Made by a program: the position numbers and the translations under genes
The notes under the pieces: model-generated
Databases searched by the model: none
Told to the model about the DNA's origin: nothing
What the model saw: the letters and a program-made list of their open reading frames with translations, nothing else
From: Bacteroidota bacterium
GTDB lineage: Bacteria > Bacteroidota > Bacteroidia > Chitinophagales > Chitinophagaceae
NCBI GenBank assembly: GCA_023391015.1
Contig: JAEWBT010000056.1
Coordinates: 1 to 11,884, forward strand
Direction of reading: 5' to 3'
Length of the DNA: 11,884 nucleotides
Shown here: piece after piece, positions 1 to 4,873 of the stretch
Position numbering within the stretch: the stretch's first letter is position 1
Layout of the letters: every line of letters begins with the position of its first letter

Positions 1-194
1 GTACCGAAGACCGCATGATGGCCGCCGACGAAGACGGCGACAACAACGAAGCCGGTGGTCGTGGTGAGCGCGGCGAAGGTGGCCGGGGCCGGGGCCGTTC
101 CAACCATGCTTCTGGTGGCGCAGGTCGTCCCAAGCAAGGTGCGGGCCGTCCAAGCCGCGGTGTAGGCGGACCAAATGCCGGTCGTCGCATCTAA
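1..194 (+). CDS. C-terminal tail of an RG-rich protein (5' partial)
   Basis: Reading the frame that begins at base 3 gives 63 codons and a TAA stop at 192-194. The visible tail starts with an acidic stretch (DEDGDNNEAGG) and continues with Arg/Gly-rich sequence containing several RG and GRG steps, ending in GRRI. Such disordered basic RG-rich tails are common at the C-terminus of Bacteroidota RNA-binding proteins, for instance DEAD-box RNA helicases and RluB-type pseudouridine synthases; the catalytic part lies outside the window, so the family cannot be decided. The tail would be expected to bind RNA non-specifically. It is the only plus-strand gene left of the putative origin and is followed by a strong terminator at 223-260. 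Confidence 0.7.
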   Translation, partial: TEDRMMAADEDGDNNEAGGRGERGEGGRGRGRSNHASGGAGRPKQGAGRPSRGVGGPNAGRRI

Positions 195-222
195 GCTATG
201 GTTTAACTACAGATTTTTTTAT

Positions 223-260
223 AAAAAGCGCTGCTTTCGTTTCCGGAAGCAGCGCTTTTT
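223..260. terminator. Bidirectional rho-independent terminator
   Basis: A perfect 14-bp stem pairs 223-236 (AAAAAGCGCTGCTT) with 247-260, around a 10-base loop. The A-run on one side and T-run on the other give a U-tract on both strands. It sits between the plus-strand gene ending at 194 and the minus-strand gene ending at 291, so it can stop convergent transcription from both. One copy of the octamer TTCCGGAA (241-248) forms part of the loop and the start of the right arm. Confidence 0.85.
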
Positions 261-290
261 CTATTTTAGGAATACCGCTCATCGCTTGTT

Positions 291-1439
291 CTATTGACTC
301 CCCACGTTGATATCGTTGGTAATGGGCACCGGCTTTTTCTTTTTTACTTTCATGGGGAAACGGCGGGCCGCTACGAGGCGCACCACGCCTTGTGTGTTTC
401 CAACCTGACCATTCTTGCTATCACCGCTGAACTTTGGCAGGGTATAACGGTCGCCGTGGGCGATACCATACAGGCCAAATGTCCAGTCGTTGTTATTGTA
501 GCCGATGGCAGCCCGCAGATTAGCGCGCCCTTGCAGGCTCAAACCGTTCTGGGAGCCCATTCCCACACCGGGCACCGCCAGCGACTCGCCTTCCATATGC
601 ACATAGCCCGGCCCAAAGCCAACATCGGCGGCCAGAGTGGCAAACCAGGCCTGCCGGTACACATAGGTATAACCGTATCCGCCATGAAACGTAAGGCCGT
701 ACGTCTGGATTTTGGTGGGATTATAGCCCTGAAAAGCGTCCATTTCCGGAAAACCAGCCGGAATGATGCCTGCGCCGCCGTTGGAAAGCTGCTGGAAATA
801 AAACGCTACGCCAATCATAGGCGAACCGGCACTTTTAAGTTGCATTTCCTGCTGATTCACGGCGCTACGCATCGAAAAACGATCGCCGTTGGTGACGTAT
901 AAGGCTGTTGCGCCCAGCTTCAGGCTGCGCATGTTGGGGTAATACGGATATTCCGGACTTTCATCGGTTCCCGCGCCGGTGTAGAGGGGTGCCTGCGTTT
1001 TATCGTTGAGGTGAAAGCCTTTGTAGCGTTGCAGATACATATCGATGGCCAGGCGGCGGCGGTAGCGGTGCAGCTGAAAGTCGTAGCGCTTGGTGTCGCC
1101 ATAGAGGTGTTCTTTCGGGTCGTGGAAGGGCAATTTGGTACTTACGCTCAGGCCAATGCCGCGATACGTAAAGCCCACGCCCAGGGCCAGCACGGCATTG
1201 GGCTTGAAGTCTAAATCGTGTTTGCGCTCCTGGTCTTCAAGCGAGAAGGTGGCGAATTTCTCGCCCAGATAGGTGCGAATGGTATAGGTGTTGGGAAACA
1301 GCCGGATGTAATTGGTATCGGCCATTCCGAACACTTTTTTCCGGGTTTTCTGTTGCGCAGGCGTTTCACGCTCTCCCTGGGCAGTAGCAGCGGTGTGGAG
1401 AAAGGTTATTCCCAACAAAAAAAGTATCCATTTTCGCAT
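291..1439 (-). CDS. Probable DUF4421-family outer-membrane beta-barrel protein
   Basis: The product is 382 residues with a clear Sec signal peptide (MRKWILFLLGITFLHTAATAQ). The mature part opens with DTNYIRLFPNTYTIRTY and continues with many short alternating strands rich in Gly, Tyr and aromatics (for example GVGFTYRGIGLSVS, YGLTFHGGYGYTYVYRQ, LRAAIGYNNNDWTFGLYG), as expected of an outer-membrane barrel. The DTNYI opening and barrel layout match my memory of Bacteroidota family DUF4421, whose function is unknown; this is recognition, not a search. Start choice: an upstream ATG at 1448 adds only MFD and abuts the AAAAGG purine run, whereas ATG 1439 has that run at a normal Shine-Dalgarno distance. 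The gene follows nfi with about 31 bases between stop and start and is probably co-transcribed with it. The 3' end meets the terminator at 223-260. Confidence 0.8.
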   Translation of the reverse strand: MRKWILFLLGITFLHTAATAQGERETPAQQKTRKKVFGMADTNYIRLFPNTYTIRTYLGEKFATFSLEDQERKHDLDFKPNAVLALGVGFTYRGIGLSVSTKLPFHDPKEHLYGDTKRYDFQLHRYRRRLAIDMYLQRYKGFHLNDKTQAPLYTGAGTDESPEYPYYPNMRSLKLGATALYVTNGDRFSMRSAVNQQEMQLKSAGSPMIGVAFYFQQLSNGGAGIIPAGFPEMDAFQGYNPTKIQTYGLTFHGGYGYTYVYRQAWFATLAADVGFGPGYVHMEGESLAVPGVGMGSQNGLSLQGRANLRAAIGYNNNDWTFGLYGIAHGDRYTLPKFSGDSKNGQVGNTQGVVRLVAARRFPMKVKKKKPVPITNDINVGSQ

Positions 1440-1470
1440 ATCAAACATCCTTTTTCAAATTTCGCGCCTG

Positions 1471-2160
1471 CTAACCGTTTTTGCCGCCATGCTGCAACCG
1501 CACTTCATTCACCCACAAATGTGCCTGCCGCGTAGGTTCCGGAATCCGGTATTTGCCTACGCAATGGCGCACGATACCGACGGCATCTTCTAAAGTCAGT
1601 AGATTTCCGGCAGAGACATATACGGGATTCACCCTAGCCTTGGTTCGCAACACCGTTCCAACCACTTCTCCCAGATGCACTAAAGGAACCGTAGCCCCGG
1701 CGTCTTCCGGTAAGGGATCATGCTTGCCTACCAGGATGCTTTTGCCACAACCCAGCGTGGGCACACCCGCCACCACGCCAAAGTGCGAAGCAATCCCCAG
1801 CCGGCGGGGGTGGGCCTGCCCGTGGCCATCAAGCACCAGCACGTCGGGTTTGTGGGAAAGCTTTTCCCAGACCTGCAACACGGCAGGCACTTCCCGAAAT
1901 GACAAAAGGCCCGGTACGTAAGGGAATTTCGCAGTTGCCACCACATATTCGCGGTGCAATACCTGCATTTGCGGATACGACAAAACCACAATTCCGGCAT
2001 ACACCGTTTCGGAGTATTTATTAAAGGAAATATCGGCCCCGCCGATGGTATGGATGGGCTTCTCCAAAGGCATGAGCTGCACCTGATGGCGCAGCTCTTT
2101 TTGCAGCGCAACGGCTTCGGTAGGCGTGAGGGAGTCGTAATTCTCGGGGGAAATCCACAT
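1471..2160 (-). CDS. nfi: Endonuclease V (deoxyinosine 3'-endonuclease)
   Basis: The 229-residue protein has the length and motifs of endonuclease V, which nicks DNA one base 3' of deoxyinosine and so starts repair of deaminated adenine in the cytoplasm. Visible motifs: GGADISF with metal-binding Asp43, PYVPGLLSFRE with wedge Tyr81 and Glu90, DGHGQAHPRRLG with Asp111 and His117, and GCGKS with Lys140. Positions correspond closely to the catalytic set known from Thermotoga maritima EndoV (D43, Y80, E89, D110, H116, K139). The frame stays open upstream to 2283, but that extension crosses a terminator palindrome and the preceding gene's stop codon and encodes nothing EndoV-like, so I use ATG 2160 (MWISPENYDSLTP). 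A TTCCGGAA copy lies at 2164-2171, just before the start. It probably leads a two-gene unit with the barrel gene behind it. Confidence 0.93.
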   Translation of the reverse strand: MWISPENYDSLTPTEAVALQKELRHQVQLMPLEKPIHTIGGADISFNKYSETVYAGIVVLSYPQMQVLHREYVVATAKFPYVPGLLSFREVPAVLQVWEKLSHKPDVLVLDGHGQAHPRRLGIASHFGVVAGVPTLGCGKSILVGKHDPLPEDAGATVPLVHLGEVVGTVLRTKARVNPVYVSAGNLLTLEDAVGIVRHCVGKYRIPEPTRQAHLWVNEVRLQHGGKNG

Positions 2161-2191
2161 ATTTTCCGGAAATACCGAAACCGGGCCAAAC

Positions 2192-2222
2192 AAAAAGAGA
2201 CGCCCAAATTGGGCGTCTCTAC
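2192..2222 (-). repeat. GTAG-footed REP-like palindrome, copy A, acting as terminator
   Basis: On the minus strand the sequence runs GTAG-AGACGCCC, forming a perfect 12-bp stem (2196-2207 with 2209-2220) around one central base, followed by TTTTT. It begins two bases after the TAA stop of the gene at 2225-2873, so it looks like that gene's intrinsic terminator. Copy B at 4799-4829 is nearly identical, including flanks. The GTAG tetranucleotide at one foot of the hairpin is the signature of REP elements handled by RAYT (REP-associated tyrosine) transposases; no such transposase is in this window. Confidence 0.8.
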
Positions 2223-2873
2223 TTATTCCTTTTCTTCCCCACCCGCCTGTTTGATAAACCACTCGTTGGTATTCCATCCCCAAAACGGTTTTTCGGGGTC
2301 TGTTTTAGCTTCTTTTGCAAACAGCGGCGTAGCCTTTTCAAAATATGGCATGGCCGCTTTCTTGCCGCCGCCAAACATCTTGGGCGTGTAGAATTTGGTG
2401 ATGCCTTTCAAGAGATAAATCCGTGGGTTGTCGGCGTTCAGGGCCTTGGCCTTGTCGAGGTTATCGTCAAAGATTTTGCCGTATTTCTGCCAGCGGTTTT
2501 GGGGGTCCACGCCCATGCGGGCGTTGGCAATCTGGGCGCGCAGCACATACAGTTCATCCCATTCCTTCCCCACCCCTTTGGCTGCATTATCGGCATAAGC
2601 GTCGGCTTCGTCAAGCAGGGCGTCTTTGGTTTTAGGGTCTTTTTCGGCGTAAGACATTTGCACCTTGCTATACGCCCCGTAATAATTGGCGGCCCAGCTA
2701 TCGGGCCATTTTTTGGCGATGAGGTCAAACTTGGCGGCCATCGCGGTTTTGGCACTCATGTCCCAGGTAGTGTCGTAGGCCGGCAGGTATTTCATCAGGG
2801 CCTCGTTGGCCGATTGCTGCGCAAAAGTTGGAATGCTGCCGAGCAAAAGCAAGGCGAGAAGGATTTTTTTCAT
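2223..2873 (-). CDS. Secreted TPR-like helical protein of unknown function
   Basis: This 216-residue protein carries a Sec signal peptide (MKKILLALLLLGSIPTFAQ). The mature part is almost all helical, with TPR-like spacing of aromatic and small residues: SWAANYYGAYSKVQMSYAE, LLDEADAYADNAAK, ELYVLRAQIANARMG, NPRIYLLKGITKFYTP, AAMPYFEKATPLFAKEA. It ends in a distinctive PFWGWNTNEWFIKQ segment and a charged tail. I recognise the type as a periplasmic or secreted Bacteroidota protein but cannot name a function; a role as a protein-interaction scaffold in the envelope is inference. The start ATG at 2873 is supported by the signal peptide. A perfect TAnnTTTG promoter element lies 23 bases upstream (2896-2903), and REP copy A directly follows the stop, so it looks like a single-gene transcript. 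Confidence 0.75.
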   Translation of the reverse strand: MKKILLALLLLGSIPTFAQQSANEALMKYLPAYDTTWDMSAKTAMAAKFDLIAKKWPDSWAANYYGAYSKVQMSYAEKDPKTKDALLDEADAYADNAAKGVGKEWDELYVLRAQIANARMGVDPQNRWQKYGKIFDDNLDKAKALNADNPRIYLLKGITKFYTPKMFGGGKKAAMPYFEKATPLFAKEAKTDPEKPFWGWNTNEWFIKQAGGEEKE

Positions 2874-2895
2874 GGTTTAAATAGGAAAAGATTTC

Positions 2896-2903
2896 CAAAA
2901 GTA
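2896..2903 (-). promoter_or_regulatory. Bacteroidota-type -7 element for the TPR-like gene
   Basis: On the minus strand the bases read TACTTTTG, a full match to the Bacteroidota -7 consensus TAnnTTTG. It would place transcription start near 2891, about 18 bases before the ATG. No good TTTG -33 element is seen at the usual distance, so support comes from the -7 box and position only. Confidence 0.45.
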
Positions 2904-2980
2904 GGCACCGGATTCCCGGAAACATTCGGTGGTCGCCGGATTTTTTATCAAACCGGCGCTGCGGAAGGATAAGCGACGCG

Positions 2981-3126
2981 GGATGACGCCACCCCAAGGC
3001 ACTTGCAATGAAATATGGGCAGGAGTGGACTCACCCAAGGCATTTGCAATGAAATATGAGCAGGGATGACTTCCTCACAAGCCATTTGCAATGAAATATG
3101 GGCAGGAGTGAGCTCACACGTCATTT
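2981..3126. repeat. 41-bp tandem repeat, about three and a half copies
   Basis: Three full units lie head to tail at 2981-3021, 3022-3062 and 3063-3104 (41, 41 and 42 bp), and a broken fourth at 3105-3126. The shared core is CAAGGCATTTGCAATGAAAT followed by ATGGGCA, after a variable GGATGACTTCCTCA-like half. A further remnant (GGACTTTCTCACAAGGCATTTCT) lies at 3306-3328, on the far side of the hairpin cluster. The repeats lie between the secreted TPR-like gene and the YkuD gene. I see no open reading frame of note in them, and no unique spacers, so this is not a CRISPR array. Confidence 0.85.
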
Positions 3127-3151
3127 AGAAAAGAAAGCAGCTCTCCTAAAC

Positions 3152-3269
3152 GGTCGCTACGCGACCTGATATTTGTAGCAATGGGCTATTCTTTAGAAGA
3201 ATGGTCGCTTCGCGACCCAACGTTTGTCCGGCACATTCCAGGACAAACATTGGGTCGCGAAGCGACCAT
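3152..3269. repeat. Cluster of nested hairpins (REP/BIME-like element)
   Basis: The cluster holds three copies of the small palindrome GGTCGC-N3-GCGACC at 3152-3166, 3203-3217 and 3253-3267, plus ATTCTT-TAG-AAGAAT at 3188-3202. The last two small palindromes are nested in a larger inverted repeat: 29-base arms 3201-3229 and 3241-3269 with one mismatch and an 11-base loop. The whole could fold into one long stem or into a row of small hairpins. Its layout (paired palindromes in opposite orientation) is that of a bacterial BIME. It lies inside the tail of the 41-bp repeat array and 64 bases past the stop of the YkuD gene, with no U-tract to suggest it is a simple terminator. Confidence 0.85.
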
Positions 3270-3332
3270 CCGGAAAAGCTGCCTTGTTTCTGAAAAAGGG
3301 CACTGAGGACTTTCTCACAAGGCATTTCTAAC

Positions 3333-4049
3333 TTATTTCCGGATAAACACCTTGGTGCCCACGCCCACGAGGGTAGAAAGCTCATCCACATCGGCGTTGC
3401 GAAGGGCAATGCAGCCATCCGTCCAGCCCACGCCCATTTCAATCATATCGTCGCCGCCGGGCCAGATGCCGTGGATGCCGATGGAATGGCCAATGGTGGC
3501 CGAGGCGGGCAGCAAGCCTTGCGCTTTGAGGCGGTTGAATTTGGCCCGCGACGAATCGTTGGGATAGTTTAGCAGCATAAACTTGTTGTACTGCGAGCGG
3601 GGATTGATGTTTTGAATCACAAAAGAGCCTTCCGGCGTGCATCGGTCGCCCTCGCGGCATTTATCATCCTGCGGACTGGGGCCGAAAACGGCTTTGTAGT
3701 TCCGGATGGCGCGGCTGTTGTAATACACCTGAAGCGAATAATCGGATTTATCCACCAGAACCATCACCTTGTCTTTGCGCATCGTGTCGGGGCTCACTTT
3801 CACCATCTGCCCCTGCTTGATGGAGATGGGCATGATGATGGTTTTGCGCACGCGCATAATGCCTTCATCGTATTGCACTTTGCGGATGATATTGCCTTTG
3901 CCGTCCGGCTCTTCTGATAGCAGCTTGAAGTTGTGGAGTTTAGGAACGGCAGGCGCGGCCGCTTCCGGCGGCAGGGCAGGTTGCTGGGCTTTTGCGGGGA
4001 GGATTCCAAAAAACGTTAGCAGCAGTAGAATTCCAAGGGCACGATTCAC
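3333..4049 (-). CDS. Secreted L,D-transpeptidase-fold (YkuD) protein
   Basis: The 238-residue protein has a signal peptide (MNRALGILLLLTFFGILPAKAQ), a linker of about 65 residues, and a C-terminal YkuD domain from about residue 93. Domain landmarks are VMVLVDKSDYSLQVYYNSR, AVFGPSPQDDK, TPEGSF (138-143), IGHSIGIHG with His193, and WTDGCIALRN with catalytic Cys213 and Arg217. YkuD enzymes attack a peptidoglycan stem peptide through the cysteine and make 3-3 crosslinks, attach proteins to the wall, or cut such bonds. The TDGCIALRN motif departs from the textbook SHGCIR form and resembles the YafK-like branch, so the exact reaction is open. Start: the codon is GTG; the first downstream Met (residue 64) would remove the signal peptide, so GTG is kept. 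Two cysteines at 131 and 137 could pair. It may be co-transcribed with the DUF2480 gene 107 bases upstream. Confidence 0.88.
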   Translation of the reverse strand: MNRALGILLLLTFFGILPAKAQQPALPPEAAAPAVPKLHNFKLLSEEPDGKGNIIRKVQYDEGIMRVRKTIIMPISIKQGQMVKVSPDTMRKDKVMVLVDKSDYSLQVYYNSRAIRNYKAVFGPSPQDDKCREGDRCTPEGSFVIQNINPRSQYNKFMLLNYPNDSSRAKFNRLKAQGLLPASATIGHSIGIHGIWPGGDDMIEMGVGWTDGCIALRNADVDELSTLVGVGTKVFIRK

Positions 4050-4106
4050 GGTATGAGATAAATGCTGGTTACGGGGGGAGAAAAAAGGCAGGCAGGGATA
4101 ACAGAC

Positions 4107-4151
4107 CTTTTTCCCTTCTGAAAGTAAAAGCAGTTTTTAAAAGGGAAAAAG
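4107..4151 (-). repeat. 11-bp inverted repeat after the DUF2480 stop codon
   Basis: CTTTTTCCCTT at 4107-4117 is the exact reverse complement of AAGGGAAAAAG at 4141-4151, with 23 bases between. It starts five bases after the TGA stop of the DUF2480 gene. On the minus strand a T6 run follows about 20 bases later (4081-4086). It may act as a weak terminator or attenuator between this gene and the YkuD gene. Confidence 0.5.
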
Positions 4152-4156
4152 CGACC

Positions 4157-4687
4157 TCAAGCGGGCGCATTTCCGGAAACAACGCCCTTTTTCTTATAGA
4201 GCGGCACGGTAGAGCACGGCTCACCATACATCAGCGATTGCACCACGGGTTGCAGCAGCGCCGTGGCCGCCACATAGGCCGCCGGCGGGATGGCCACATC
4301 GCCGCAGCCTTTGAGCACCAGGCGCGCACCGGCATAATGTTCCGGAACGACGGCTTCGCGGATGGCCGTTTCGATGATTTTTTCCCCAACGCTTTCAACG
4401 GTCCCGAAATGCACCGAGCGGGCCACCGGGGCCAGCGTTATGGTAACGAGGGCATAGGCCCAAACGGGAATAATGGCATCCACGCTGCAAAAAACGGCGA
4501 CGTCTTTTCCGGAAAACGGGGCGGTATCCAGCGTTTTGAGGGCTTCGCGAAAGTCTTTTTCTTTTAAAATCAATCCCCGGAACAAGTGGGGTTGCAGGTC
4601 GAAGGCAACTACGTCGGTTTCACAATACGGGGCCAGGTCAAGGGTCAGGATACCGGAGGCCGCTACCTTGTTCACAAATGTTTCCAT
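4157..4687 (-). CDS. DUF2480 family protein
   Basis: The 176-residue cytoplasmic protein matches the Bacteroidota family DUF2480 as I know it. Landmarks are METFVNKVAASGILTLDL at the start, LFRGLILKEKDFREAL, VAVFCSVDAIIPVWAYALV, KGCGDVAIPPAAYVAAT, and MYGEPCSTVPLYK near the end. Family members are short, have no signal peptide and keep several cysteines (here in FCS, KGCG and EPCS) that could hold a metal or iron-sulfur centre. I recall the family beside suf genes in some Flavobacteria, but no suf gene is present here, so a link to Fe-S assembly is weak inference. Start: an upstream in-frame ATG (4717) adds MQHAPRLFTF, whereas the family begins with M-x-x-x-VNKVA-like sequence, so ATG 4687 is chosen. 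A perfect TAnnTTTG element lies at 4728-4735. The YkuD gene follows on the same strand. Confidence 0.87.
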   Translation of the reverse strand: METFVNKVAASGILTLDLAPYCETDVVAFDLQPHLFRGLILKEKDFREALKTLDTAPFSGKDVAVFCSVDAIIPVWAYALVTITLAPVARSVHFGTVESVGEKIIETAIREAVVPEHYAGARLVLKGCGDVAIPPAAYVAATALLQPVVQSLMYGEPCSTVPLYKKKGVVSGNAPA

Positions 4688-4727
4688 AAACGTAAAGAGG
4701 CGCGGCGCGTGCTGCACCGCACTTTTA

Positions 4728-4735
4728 CAAAAATA
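4728..4735 (-). promoter_or_regulatory. Bacteroidota-type -7 element for the DUF2480 gene
   Basis: The minus strand reads TATTTTTG, a full match to TAnnTTTG, about 40 bases upstream of the chosen ATG at 4687. This position also argues against the longer start at 4717, which would leave almost no leader. No clear TTTG -33 partner is visible. Confidence 0.45.
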
Positions 4736-4798
4736 GCCTTTTTAAGTTTGTCGGGGAAGAAGGCCGGCTGAGGGCCGGTTTAAAAAAAGCTTTCAAAT

Positions 4799-4829
4799 AA
4801 AAAGAGACGCCCAAGTTGGGCGTCTCTAC
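4799..4829 (-). repeat. GTAG-footed REP-like palindrome, copy B
   Basis: On the minus strand GTAG-AGACGCCC opens a perfect 12-bp stem (4803-4814 with 4816-4827) around one central base, followed by TTTTTATTTG. It differs from copy A only at the central base and slightly in its flanks, and has the same orientation. It lies 43 bases past the ppiD stop codon, behind copy C, and with its U-tract is the more terminator-like of the pair. Confidence 0.8.
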
Positions 4830-4846
4830 GGTTTCCTCTTTTGTCT

Positions 4847-4873
4847 ATGAGACGCGATAAATCGCGTCTCTAC
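4847..4873 (-). repeat. GTAG-footed REP-like palindrome, copy C, carrying the ppiD stop codon
   Basis: The minus strand reads GTAG-AGACGCGAT, forming a perfect 10-bp stem (4849-4858 with 4861-4870). It shares the GTAG-AGACGC foot with copies A and B but has a different upper stem. The TAG inside the GTAG foot (4872-4870) is the stop codon of the ppiD-like gene. There is no U-tract directly after it. Confidence 0.8.

Noticed and set aside
2167..2194. Own promoter for nfi (TTTG and TATTTCCG on minus)
   Set aside because: Spacing of 12 or 16 bases is too short and the -7 element is a poor match to TAnnTTTG.
1471..2283. Longer endonuclease V starting at 2283
   Set aside because: The added 41 residues would read through a terminator palindrome and overlap the 3' end of the preceding gene; family motifs fit the start at 2160.
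2981..3126. CRISPR array
   Set aside because: The 41-bp units are contiguous, with no regular unique spacers, and no cas gene is nearby.
3146..3442. 98-residue minus-strand open frame across the hairpin cluster
   Set aside because: It is formed by repeat sequence and overlaps the 3' end of the YkuD gene in another frame, with no family resemblance.
4764..4778. CCGGC-TGAGG-GCCGG hairpin as a terminator
   Set aside because: Only a 5-bp stem, not directly behind a stop codon of either neighbour, and no good U-tract.
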